A stretch of 47,937 nt of DNA, from contig JAFEBM010000044.1 in NCBI GenBank assembly GCA_018242685.1, positions 1 to 47,937 of the forward strand, written 5' to 3'. The position numbers and the translations under genes are program-made. Below, piece after piece: positions 18,364 to 26,458 of the stretch (position 1 is the first letter of the stretch; every line of letters begins with the position of its first letter). The DNA is from Nitrospira sp. (GTDB lineage: Bacteria; Nitrospirota; Nitrospiria; Nitrospirales; Nitrospiraceae). The notes under the pieces are model-generated. The model did no database searches, had not been told where the DNA came from, and saw only the letters and a list, made by a program, of their open reading frames with translations.

Positions 18364-19197
18364 ATGGCCAAGAAAGGCTATCCTGGGCTCGTCTTGGTGC
18401 CGCCCAGCGATCGAACGATCCTGAGACGCCGGCTACTTCGTTGGGCTTTGTTCATCATCGCGCTGATCTGGTGTGCATCAACACTGCCCCTGTGGCCTCC
18501 CGCCTCCGATGATAGAGAGAACTGTCAACCCGGTGTCGGGCAGGAAAGCTCGAACGGTTCCGCTGAAAACTGTGGCCAACTGCAACGGGTCACGGAGCCG
18601 CCACCAGACCAGAGCGAGTTCAGCCTTACGCCGCTCTCACAGGCTGAAGGCCTGGGCGAGTCTCAGCATCCCCCGTCTTCGCTCCCCCCTGACCTCGATC
18701 GGTCCGCAACCCAGAACAATCGAGAGCAAGACCCACAGCCCAAATCCTTCAGTCCAACCGACCGTCCGTCTACTCACAATGTGGCGCCATCAGGTGACGA
18801 GAAATCAGCATCAAGTCCACCCGCCGCAAAACCCGCGAAACATCCAAATGGCGACGTTCGCCTTGCCGAACAAGGCGATGCATTTGCTCAGTATCGCCTC
18901 GGACGTTATTACGCACAGCGTGACGGACCACGGACGCCGGAGTCCGTAAGCTGGTACAAGAAAGCTTCTCACGGTCTGCACCGCCTGGCTGGGACCGGCA
19001 ATGGACAAGCGATGTACGTCCTCGGAGTCATGTATGCCTATGGGCGCGGAGTGACCAGGGATACGAAGCAAGCGCGGCACTGGTTGGCGCAAGCCGTGGA
19101 ACAGAAGATCTCAGCAGCTCAGCCGGTTCTCGCAAGTTTAGGAGAAAACCATAATGCCGATCCAAAATCGCAGGCGAGTGCGCAGGACAAGAGATGA
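18364..19197 (+). CDS. Membrane-anchored Sel1-repeat protein
   Basis: 277 aa. A basic start is followed by one membrane helix (about 23-44, RLLRWALFIIALIWCAS), a long Pro/Ser/Gln-rich linker (about 45-155), and two Sel1-type helical repeats at the C-terminus. The repeats are GDAFAQYRLGRYYAQ...SVSWYKKAS and GNGQAMYVLGVMYAYGRGVTRD...ARHWLAQA. Such proteins are protein-protein interaction scaffolds in the envelope. The partner is unknown. The start lies after GAGAAGGC, a weak ribosome site. Confidence 0.75.
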   Translation: MAKKGYPGLVLVPPSDRTILRRRLLRWALFIIALIWCASTLPLWPPASDDRENCQPGVGQESSNGSAENCGQLQRVTEPPPDQSEFSLTPLSQAEGLGESQHPPSSLPPDLDRSATQNNREQDPQPKSFSPTDRPSTHNVAPSGDEKSASSPPAAKPAKHPNGDVRLAEQGDAFAQYRLGRYYAQRDGPRTPESVSWYKKASHGLHRLAGTGNGQAMYVLGVMYAYGRGVTRDTKQARHWLAQAVEQKISAAQPVLASLGENHNADPKSQASAQDKR

Positions 19198-19349
19198 TAG
19201 CCAAATCACTCGGTATGGCCGAGCTGAACATGGCTTTTCACAATTCCAGTCTCGCAACACGAGGAGCACAATCATTCAGACACCATCCTCATGCCGCAGT
19301 GGTCTATGTGTTGGTGACCCGTCGAGGAACATAGCATGGCTTTACTGGG

Positions 19350-19644
19350 TCACTTGCGATCTACTCCATGCTCGACTTGACGTTCCAGGTCAGCAGCATC
19401 GAAGTTGCCGAGTGACTCAGCGATTAAGCCGTCATCACCAATCCTCCACGCTTCGAATCCTAAGATCTGAAAAGGCAGTCATGAACCCCTGTGCAGCTTG
19501 GGTGATCGCGCTTCGGCCCACCGACGGGGTGCCTCCATTGATTGTAAGCGAGCCACCAGCAGCAAAAAATTGAGCGACTCTGGCTGCACCAAGCGGCCGT
19601 GTATCGAGTAGCGAAGTCACAAGCTGTGTCATTCGATCTTGCAC
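19350..19644 (-). pseudogene. Remnant of a SnoaL/NTF2-like protein with internal deletion and frameshift
   Basis: The minus strand from 19644 reads MTQLVTSLLDTRPLGA followed by FAAGGSLTINGGTPSVGRSA and GFMTAFSDLR, the N-terminal half of a SnoaL/NTF2-like (polyketide-cyclase-like) protein. It then ends at a TGA at 19435. In the next frame, over the same junction, the strand reads GFEAWRIGDDGLIAESLGNF and DAADLERQVEHGVD before a stop at 19350. That is the C-terminal part of the same family. About 35-40 residues of the middle are missing, and the two halves are out of frame. Intact relatives are ~130-140 aa. This is a clear decayed gene, readable only by joining two frames. Confidence 0.7.
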
Positions 19645-19734
19645 CTAACTCTCCTCCTACGGTTGATGCGCATAATGAAGCCGTAAGCTTACGACACATA
19701 CCTAAGCCTACTGCGTTAGAAAATAACCACACAA

Positions 19735-20802
19735 TTACTGTGTCACGCTTGACTTCGTCTTGCTGTTGATAAGCAGATTGGGAGGCGGCCCAATCGGATC
19801 AAAGTTTTTCAGCAACGGGACATTGTCTTTCTGAACCCACATCATGTCGTGATTATACGAATCACGAGGGCCCAAACTACCCGTGAACGTCTTGCCGTCG
19901 GGGGTAAAGGTCCAGCACATATCTTCGCCGGCCGTGTTGATCGTATCGCCGAGATTCAATGGCTCTTGCCACTCACCCTTTGGATTCTGGTAGGCAATCC
20001 ACATATCATGTCCTCCCCGCGAGCCCATGTCCGGACGTGTACTGGTAATAATGAGGCTTTTCCCGTCCTTTGACAGGCCGGTCCAATGCATATGATCTCG
20101 ATAGGGCGAATTGATCCTCGGTCCAAGGCTCTCAGGTTTCTGCCACACGCCATCCTTCTTCTCGACTTTCCAGACGTCGCTGTCATGGGTGACTCCCGGC
20201 TGCTGGTAGTTGAAATAGATTAAGCTGTCGGAAGCAATAATCGGGCAGTGTTCCTCACCGGTGGGCGTATTGATGTGGGGAAGCTCCGGGACATCGTTCC
20301 AGTTTCTGGCCGGTTGCCAGACGCCGTTAATTTTCTGTGTTACATAGAGATCGCCGGTGGAGAGATTACCCGGTTCGTATCTCGTGAAATAAATGACATT
20401 GCCGTCGTCCGAGAGGCTCGGCTCCAGCTCCCATGCGGATGTATTGATGTTCGGTCCCACGGTGGGATCGATGTCCGGCCCCAAATGAATCGGGACTTGC
20501 CACACACCGTTCACATTGTGCGCCATCCAGATATCGAAGTTATAGGGAACCTCTGGCGACGGGATGCTGCCTTGGCGCCCGGAGACGAAGATGGCCGTTT
20601 TTCCGTCGGCACTGTAGGTCATCTCGATCTCCGAGTCTGATGAGTTAATGGGCTCACCCATACTCTTCGATAGCGAAGAACTCATATTTGCGTGTCCGCT
20701 ATGTGGCATCTCCATGCCTGACATCGCATACGTTCCGGCCGGCGCGAGGAGAAGCGTGAACACGACGAAAGCGTGAGTTGGACTAATGAGTTTGGCTTTC
20801 AT
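19735..20802 (-). CDS. Exported PD40/WD40-like beta-propeller protein
   Basis: 355 aa. It has a signal peptide (1-26, MKAKLISPTHAFVVFTLLLA ending TYA), then a Met/His-rich stretch (MSGMEMPHSGHANMSSS), then a run of PD40 repeats. These include MTYSADGKTAIFVSGRQG, EPSLSDDGNVIYFTRYE, WTGLSKDGKSLIITSTRP and WTFTPDGKTFTGSLGPR, alternating with GVWQ-type blades (GEWQEPLNLGDTINT). PD40 propellers of this type occur in TolB-like and OmpA-linked envelope proteins. The Met/His-rich N-terminus could bind copper, as inference only. CGGAGG lies just before the ATG. It follows the methyltransferase by 51 bp and may be the last gene of the OsmC unit. Confidence 0.8.
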   Translation of the reverse strand: MKAKLISPTHAFVVFTLLLAPAGTYAMSGMEMPHSGHANMSSSLSKSMGEPINSSDSEIEMTYSADGKTAIFVSGRQGSIPSPEVPYNFDIWMAHNVNGVWQVPIHLGPDIDPTVGPNINTSAWELEPSLSDDGNVIYFTRYEPGNLSTGDLYVTQKINGVWQPARNWNDVPELPHINTPTGEEHCPIIASDSLIYFNYQQPGVTHDSDVWKVEKKDGVWQKPESLGPRINSPYRDHMHWTGLSKDGKSLIITSTRPDMGSRGGHDMWIAYQNPKGEWQEPLNLGDTINTAGEDMCWTFTPDGKTFTGSLGPRDSYNHDMMWVQKDNVPLLKNFDPIGPPPNLLINSKTKSSVTQ

Positions 20803-20853
20803 ACAACCTCCGTATTCTGAAAGTCAGTATATCAATATGAGCATTGTGCGCGG

Positions 20854-21666
20854 TCATCCACTCGCTCGTGCCGTCACCACAATGGCTTGCATAGTTGAGC
20901 GGTACGGGTTGTCTCCACCAGTTTGGACAAGGGTTGCCTTCACTGCTTCAACGATGGGGCCAGAGGACCCACCGCGTTCCTGAATTTCAGCGAGAATCGG
21001 CGCGCCTTCGATCAACCCGATCGCCAACGATTTGGCTGTACTGCTGCGGCATACTTTTGGGACGGTCTGAACCTCGATTCGATCAAACCCATTCGCGGTC
21101 AGCAAACTATTCAAGGTGTCAACATCATGGAAACCGCACGGTGCTTTAAAAAACTGCGGCGGATCATCAGGAAAAAGACTTTCAACGGTTTCGTGTGCGA
21201 TGATACCCCATGGATTGGCCTCCATACGATCCCATACGTTAAATGCAAGTAATCCACCGTTAACCAGGACACGACGCATTTCCTGAAACGCGCGGTCTTT
21301 ATCCGGCACAAACATCAGCCCGAACTGACACAGTGCAGCATTAAATGAAGCGTCAGAAAACGGCAGGTCGGCAATATCTGCATGCCGCCAGTTGATTCCC
21401 TTCACATTTTTCAATTTCTTCTGCGCGTAATTCAGCATACCAGGGTTGATGTCGGTTGCCGTCAGAGACACGGCAGGCTTCAGCATCGCTCGTAACTGTT
21501 GAGTGAGAATGCCGGTCCCACAGGCCATCTCAAGAACCACACCTTCTGCGCAATCAGCCACACATCGCGCAAGATCTATAGCGTAAGGCTCGAACAAGGC
21601 CGACCCAAGGTGCTGTTCATACAGGTCGCAAACCGGAGCGTAATCATGTTCAAGAGAGTTACTCAT
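20854..21666 (-). CDS. SAM-dependent methyltransferase (class I, UbiE-like)
   Basis: 270 aa from the ATG at 21666. The Rossmann-fold motif I is VVLEMACGTGILTQQL. Motif II is acidic (SLTATDINPGML), then come DIADLPFSDASFNAALCQFG and LMFVPDKDRAFQEMRRVL, typical of Methyltransf_11/UbiE enzymes. The substrate is unknown, and the C-terminal region has no named domain. AAAGG just upstream supports this start; an in-frame ATG at 21717 would extend into the preceding gene. It begins 10 bp after the metallo-hydrolase stop, so the two are co-transcribed. Confidence 0.85.
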   Translation of the reverse strand: MSNSLEHDYAPVCDLYEQHLGSALFEPYAIDLARCVADCAEGVVLEMACGTGILTQQLRAMLKPAVSLTATDINPGMLNYAQKKLKNVKGINWRHADIADLPFSDASFNAALCQFGLMFVPDKDRAFQEMRRVLVNGGLLAFNVWDRMEANPWGIIAHETVESLFPDDPPQFFKAPCGFHDVDTLNSLLTANGFDRIEVQTVPKVCRSSTAKSLAIGLIEGAPILAEIQERGGSSGPIVEAVKATLVQTGGDNPYRSTMQAIVVTARASG

Positions 21667-21676
21667 CGCAAACCTT

Positions 21677-22450
21677 TCAGAAGTTGTAAGATTCACCGTC
21701 CTCAGGAACCAGCACACGTGAAGTCATTCCTTGTTCGAGAAGAAACGCTCGTAGAGCCTTTCGTGACAGCGTGGCATGGTTGACCGCCTCCATGTGACTC
21801 GAGATAATGGTTGCTGAAGGAGCGGCCTTATATACCTCGTACACATCCTTCTTCCCCATGATGATCGGTTCATTAGGAAGAACTCTGGCGTCGCCACTAT
21901 TGAGGACAATGACATCAGGTTTGTACTGCTTCAGGGTCTGTTCAACGCCCTTATACCAAACGGTGTCGCCGGCAATGTAGAGCGTTTTCTCGTTTGGATG
22001 TTTGAAAACGAGGCCGCAAACATTGCCCAGGATATCTCCCATGAGTCCTTCAAGAATCTCACCTCGGCCATGTTGGCCAGGGGTCTTGATCAAGGTAATG
22101 CCATCATATTCGTTACGCTCATCGAGTGCCCGCGTGTTGCGAAACCATGACATCTGGATATCCCACTGATCTCTACTATTTTGCGTGAAGATCAGCATAT
22201 CTTTGGAAATGACCGTTTTGGCGGTGTCATCCCAGTGATCCTGATGGGTGTGGGTAAGAATCACGGCATCGACGGCAAGAATCTCGCTCAGAGGCAATGG
22301 GAGATCAACTGTGGGATTGGCGACATGACTATTGAGCGTACCTGGAAATCCCGGAAAGCCATCTTTCGGGGATAACATAGGATCGATCAAGAATTTTTTC
22401 CCGGCATATTCAACTTTGAGTGTTGCGTTGCGAATCTGTGTGAGTTTCAT
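21677..22450 (-). CDS. Metallo-beta-lactamase-fold hydrolase (UlaG/YtkL-like)
   Basis: 257-aa cytosolic metal-dependent hydrolase. The zinc-binding signature HTHQDH is intact (H67, H69, D71, H72), followed by a histidine in TPGQHG, the AGDTVW aspartate and a late ISSHMEAVNH. The short N-terminus (MKLTQIRNATLKVEYAGKKF then LIDPMLSP) is typical of UlaG-type lactonases and phosphodiesterases. The substrate is not predictable. The start at 22450 sits after GGAG and is preferred over 22519. A 222-bp gap separates it from osmC, so a separate promoter is possible. Confidence 0.85.
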   Translation of the reverse strand: MKLTQIRNATLKVEYAGKKFLIDPMLSPKDGFPGFPGTLNSHVANPTVDLPLPLSEILAVDAVILTHTHQDHWDDTAKTVISKDMLIFTQNSRDQWDIQMSWFRNTRALDERNEYDGITLIKTPGQHGRGEILEGLMGDILGNVCGLVFKHPNEKTLYIAGDTVWYKGVEQTLKQYKPDVIVLNSGDARVLPNEPIIMGKKDVYEVYKAAPSATIISSHMEAVNHATLSRKALRAFLLEQGMTSRVLVPEDGESYNF

Positions 22451-22672
22451 GATATTGAGTCTCCGATTCGTGATTAATTCAACCTTCCGGCAGCTCGCAC
22501 GTAATCGAACCCTATACAATTGTTTCCATTCATTCTTGCCAAAGTTGGCCGACGTGCCCTGACCGAAAAACTCGATACTGCGCCCTGCTGCTTGTGTGAA
22601 ATTTGGACCTTGAAATACCGCATTGTCAATTCAAGTCTGGGCAAGCAGCGCACATCCAGCCCCTTCATCCCC

Positions 22673-23233
22673 TTAGCGGGACGCGATCTGGATCGACACC
22701 GGCACCGGATTCGACAGAATGTCATAGATCGGCGAAAACTTCGTCAACTCCTCCAACTGCTCCGCTGATGCATCGGACTTGATTGTGAAATTCACGCGCA
22801 CCGATTGATAACCCTTCCGGACCTGGTCCGAGATCCCAAGAAATCCGCGAAGGTCGAGATCCTCTTCCAGTTTTGATTCAACGGATTCGACCTTAATACC
22901 CCGCGCAGCGGCATGGTAAACCAGCGATGTCGTCAAACAGGCTGCCAGTGCATGCAGCACATATTCCACCGGGTTTGCGCCCTGATCCTTCCCGAGCAAG
23001 GCAGGCGGTTCGTCGGCATCGAGCACGAAAGGTTTTGTGCGAATCGAATCCTCCTGCCCGGTTCCATAGAAGCTCTGAATGGTCGAACGATTGTGCCCGC
23101 CGTCGATCCAACGATTCGCCGCGCGGAACTGATAGGAAGCGAGACTTGAATTCTGTTGAACCGCTTGCAGGGTCGCTCCCATGCGCTCCATATCAACACC
23201 ATTGATCACTCCGTTCATCGTTGCCTGTAACAT
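22673..23233 (-). CDS. OsmC-family protein lacking the second cysteine
   Basis: 186 aa. The OsmC fold is shown by GANPVEYVLHALAACLTTSL (the first conserved Cys) and the C-terminal ELTKFSPIYDILSNPVPVSI. In peroxidase-type OsmC/Ohr proteins the second cysteine sits where this protein has Tyr (SPIYDI), and no other cysteine is present. A thiol-peroxidase reaction of the standard kind is therefore unlikely, and the role is open. AGGG lies before the ATG at 23233. It is the first gene downstream of a sigma-54-type promoter at 23443-23458, with a leader of about 200 nt. Confidence 0.85.
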   Translation of the reverse strand: MLQATMNGVINGVDMERMGATLQAVQQNSSLASYQFRAANRWIDGGHNRSTIQSFYGTGQEDSIRTKPFVLDADEPPALLGKDQGANPVEYVLHALAACLTTSLVYHAAARGIKVESVESKLEEDLDLRGFLGISDQVRKGYQSVRVNFTIKSDASAEQLEELTKFSPIYDILSNPVPVSIQIASR

Positions 23234-23442
23234 ACATACCCTCCCACTTTGGTTTTGATTGTTGAAATAGTGCCGGAATAGGAACCGGTCGGCATTCCGG
23301 CAGATGTATTCCCAATTCATTGTGACACCTGTTCAAGCGACATCCGTCAAAACACGGCGCCTCACGGGTCGCGGACGCCGAAATCGCGTAGTGCCGCCAT
23401 TGCCTGCCTCTTTTCGGCCTCTCGAACCATGCCGGTGCGTAC

Positions 23443-23458
23443 AGCAGCATTGGTGCCA
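23443..23458 (-). promoter_or_regulatory. Sigma-54 (-24/-12) promoter upstream of the osmC-like gene
   Basis: Minus strand reads TGGCACCAATGCTGCT. TGGCAC is the perfect -24 element. TGCT matches the core of the -12 element (TTGCW), with the GC exactly 10 nt after the GG. Transcription would start near 23432, giving a ~200-nt leader to the ATG at 23233. The rest of 23234-23636 has no gene I can support. Confidence 0.75.
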
Positions 23459-23542
23459 GGACGGCCGCATCGATGAAATCAGTGGAATATCATCGGAGTT
23501 GAACGGAGAAGCCGAAAGGGGCGACGCACGGGATCTCGCAAG

Positions 23543-23580
23543 TCGTGAAATCTCACGAGAAGATTTGCGAGATTTCGCGA
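23543..23580. promoter_or_regulatory. Two tandem palindromic enhancer sites (UAS) for a sigma-54 activator
   Basis: Site 1 is TCGTGA-AATC-TCACGA (23543-23558), a perfect 6-4-6 palindrome. Site 2 is TTGCGA-GATT-TCGCGA (23565-23580), with the same layout and one arm mismatch. The centres are 22 bp apart, about two helical turns. A further half-site TCGCAA lies at 23536-23541. They sit about 85-120 bp upstream of the -24 box, the usual place for activator binding, and next to the 3' end of an activator gene. Confidence 0.65.
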
Positions 23581-23636
23581 GTACGGAGATCGGGACTGAA
23601 AACGAACGCCGACGGAAGGTCTGAATAATCCGGTCG

Positions 23637-25580
23637 CTAGCGAGCCTTCTGAATCTTCAACACTTTCATCCGCGATGAGAGTGTGGAGGCATTGAGCTCG
23701 AGTAGTGCTGCTGCACCCTTCTCGCCTGATACTTTCCAATTGGCGGCATCGAGAGCGCGCAAGATATTGGCACGTTCCAATTCCTCCAGCTCCTTGGCCG
23801 ACAAGATACGGTCAAACTTTGAAGGAACTCTGTCATTGTTCGAGACATCTGATTGGGGTACTTCCGGCAAAGCCCGATCGAGATTAAGCTTGCCGGCCTC
23901 TGCCGTAATCACGGCTCGTTCGATCACGTTTTGGAGCTCCCGCACATTCCCCGGCCAATGATAGGCTTGAAGCCTACGAGCATCACTGGCAGTCAGTGAC
24001 GCAAGTGTCCGTCCCATCTTCGCCGCGAACCGTTGAGCAAAGACGGAAGCCAGGCGCACTACATCTTCGCCACGCTCGCGCAAAGGCGGCAGACGGAGCG
24101 GAAAGACGTTGAGCCGATAGAACAGGTCCTCCCGGAACTTTCCCTCCCTGACGAACTTGGGCAAATCACGGTTGGTCGCGGCCAACACTCGCGCATTTAC
24201 TTTCCTGGTTGAGGAACTGCCGATAGGATCGAACTCGCCTTCTTGGAGCACCCGAAGCAGCTTAACCTGTAGATCAATGGCAAGGTCCCCGATCTCATCG
24301 AGAAAGAGGGTGCCCTTGTCGGCTAAGGCAAAGCGGCCCTCTCTCTTCTTGGTCGCGCCAGTGAAGGCGCCCGCTTCATGACCAAACAATTCGCTCTCGA
24401 TCAATGTGGTCGGGATCGCGGCGCAATTGACAGTGATCAACGGCCGTTCATGACGAGCGCTAGCCGCATGGACGGCGCGGGCCACGAGTTCCTTGCCGGT
24501 TCCGGTTTCTCCCGTGATCAGCACGGTCGCATCAGTCTTCGCAACTTGTGAAATGTCCTGGAGCACCAGCCGAAACGCCGGACTCTCACCGAGCAACGCA
24601 CCGTACTGAGAGCGTGACCGCAATTCCTCCCGGAGCAGTTCGGTTTCAGTCGTCAGTGAGTGGATTTTTTCTTCTGCTTTTATCCGATCCTGGATATTAC
24701 GAAGAATAAGAGTCGTGAATTTTTGGCGATGCAGCTCAAAGCGGGACAGGGTCGCCTCCGCAGGAAACGATTGGCCTCCTAGGCAACGAGCGGTGAGCCC
24801 TCCAGGAATCCACATTGATCGCTGCCCCTCGGGGCGCTCGTCCAATTCGTCTGTCAGTGCGAGCAGCCGATCGGCATCATCAGAGCGTATGAAGGATCGA
24901 AAATCCTGACCGATCATCTTCTCCGCACAGCATTGAAAGATCTTTTCAGTTGCAGGATTCGTGCGTGTGATGTGGAGCTGATCGTCCAACTCAATAATCG
25001 CGTCCATTGCGCTGGACAGAAGCCGACCGACTTTTTCTTCTCGCTCGCGGGCCTCGGCCTCCGCACGCATCCGCTGGAGTTCGGCTGCCGCGCGCGCCGC
25101 GAAGATCTGAAAGATCGCATGAACTCGCGATTCTTCAGGAATCGGCCGACGGTCGATCACCGCCATATGCCCGAGTATCTGGCCGTCGGTGCCCTGAAGC
25201 GGCACGCCCATATAGCTGACGGCCCCAGCTGCTTTCAACTCCTCCTCATGGGGATAAATCTCTAGAATCCGATCCGGGAAATGTACCAGCTTTGCCGTAT
25301 CAATCACGCGCTCACATGGCGTTCCCGCGATGTCCACTTCATAATTCGTGACCCACTGATCATCCATCCAGAACGCGAGGGCGCGAAGACGGCGCTTCTC
25401 GGGGAAGTATTCCGTCACCCAGGCTCCGTGGGTCCTGAGGGCCTTGGTGAGATTCTGGACCAGCGCCGCAAAAAACTGTTGTCCGGTTTCCGTTGCTGTG
25501 CCTTCAAGGATCGCGCGCAAGGCGGTGTCGGTTTCAAGGTCCTGGAGGGGTGTGGAACGGCTCGATGGAGGAGATGTCAT
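23637..25580 (-). CDS. Sigma-54-dependent activator (GAF-PAS-AAA+-Fis HTH)
   Basis: 647 aa from the ATG at 25580; an upstream in-frame start at 25625 adds 15 residues. A GAF domain (about 20-168) precedes a helical linker and a PAS domain (about 185-300). The AAA+ domain (about 325-555) has Walker A GETGTGKE, the sigma-54 contact loop GAFTGA intact, Walker B GTLFLDEIGD and REDLFYRLNVFPLRLPPLRE. The C-terminal HTH (ANWKVSGEKGAAALLELNAS then TLSSRMKVLKI) is of the FhlA type. There is no receiver, so it senses a ligand directly through GAF/PAS, as FhlA or NorR do. The likely target is the adjacent osmC promoter. A reductase gene is divergent 95-110 bp away. Confidence 0.92.
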   Translation of the reverse strand: MTSPPSSRSTPLQDLETDTALRAILEGTATETGQQFFAALVQNLTKALRTHGAWVTEYFPEKRRLRALAFWMDDQWVTNYEVDIAGTPCERVIDTAKLVHFPDRILEIYPHEEELKAAGAVSYMGVPLQGTDGQILGHMAVIDRRPIPEESRVHAIFQIFAARAAAELQRMRAEAEAREREEKVGRLLSSAMDAIIELDDQLHITRTNPATEKIFQCCAEKMIGQDFRSFIRSDDADRLLALTDELDERPEGQRSMWIPGGLTARCLGGQSFPAEATLSRFELHRQKFTTLILRNIQDRIKAEEKIHSLTTETELLREELRSRSQYGALLGESPAFRLVLQDISQVAKTDATVLITGETGTGKELVARAVHAASARHERPLITVNCAAIPTTLIESELFGHEAGAFTGATKKREGRFALADKGTLFLDEIGDLAIDLQVKLLRVLQEGEFDPIGSSSTRKVNARVLAATNRDLPKFVREGKFREDLFYRLNVFPLRLPPLRERGEDVVRLASVFAQRFAAKMGRTLASLTASDARRLQAYHWPGNVRELQNVIERAVITAEAGKLNLDRALPEVPQSDVSNNDRVPSKFDRILSAKELEELERANILRALDAANWKVSGEKGAAALLELNASTLSSRMKVLKIQKAR

Positions 25581-25690
25581 GAGGTAAAAGTATGGAACGA
25601 GATACAAGACAGATGCAAGAGGCACAGGCGGAAATACCGGGAAGAGTTCTATTGCACCTCTCCATGTGACCTCGTATGATGCGCCTCACC

Positions 25691-26419
25691 ATGAACACTG
25701 CCACCCGCATCAAAACCAAAACGCCTACTCCGTACAAGCTGACTCACATCGAGGTGGCCACGCATGACACGAAGACGTTCCGTTTCGAACTGCCTATCGA
25801 CGCAACGCTGGATATGTTGCCCGGTGATTTTCTCTACATCCATGCGACGATCGGTGGCAAGCAAGTCAAGCGGCCCTACACTCCCTCGTCGCTTGTCGGC
25901 ACCACGGGGTTCTTTGAACTGACGGTCAAGCGCTATGACGCCGGCTCCGTCTCGAAGTATCTGCATGATCAACGGATCGGAGAGACGATATTGATGAGCG
26001 GCCCGAACACCGGCGGGCATTGGGTCGAGGGAATGGCGAAGCGAGTTGGATTTGTGGCGGGAGGCACCGGCATCACGCCGATGATCTCCATTATTCGTTG
26101 GATTCTCGCCAAGAAGATCGATGCGGAGTTATTCCTTCTCTTCGCCAACAAGACAGAGGCGGACATTATCTTCCGGCAGGAGTGGGAACGAAATATCCGG
26201 GAATATCCGAACTTTCATTGCCATCACCTCTTAGAACAGCCGCCTCTCGGGTGGGAAGGTAGCACAGGTCGCATCACCCCTGAAATTCTTCGGCGCCATC
26301 TTCCTGCTCCAGACTCCGACACCTGTGTTTTTCTCTGCGGTCCGCCGCCGATGGTTGACAACCTGGAAACCACGCTCAAGGAACTCGGCTACCCAGAGCA
26401 GGCCATTATTCTTCCCTAA
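25691..26419 (+). CDS. FAD/NAD(P)-binding oxidoreductase (ferredoxin-reductase type)
   Basis: 242 aa. The FAD domain (about 1-100) has RPYTPSS, the flavin-binding RxYS/T motif. The NAD(P) domain has VAGGTGITPMISIIRWIL and a late CGPPPMVDNLETTLKELGY. This is the FNR/cytochrome b5 reductase two-domain layout without a fused [2Fe-2S] domain, so it must use a separate electron partner. In-frame starts at 25676, 25679 and 25691 are all possible with no clear ribosome site; I chose the ATG at 25691. It is divergent from the sigma-54 activator and may share its physiology, which is inference. Confidence 0.8.
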   Translation: MNTATRIKTKTPTPYKLTHIEVATHDTKTFRFELPIDATLDMLPGDFLYIHATIGGKQVKRPYTPSSLVGTTGFFELTVKRYDAGSVSKYLHDQRIGETILMSGPNTGGHWVEGMAKRVGFVAGGTGITPMISIIRWILAKKIDAELFLLFANKTEADIIFRQEWERNIREYPNFHCHHLLEQPPLGWEGSTGRITPEILRRHLPAPDSDTCVFLCGPPPMVDNLETTLKELGYPEQAIILP

Positions 26420-26458
26420 GGCATCGACAATCGCCAGTCTCGACCTTGAACCTAAGGC

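Noticed and set aside
18203..18424. Short plus-strand frame upstream of the Sel1-repeat gene
   Set aside because: It overlaps the start of the Sel1 gene in another frame and ends in unlikely sequence; no homology recognised.
23304..23624. Plus-strand open frame of 106 codons
   Set aside because: It covers the sigma-54 control region and has Arg-rich, low-complexity sequence without motifs.
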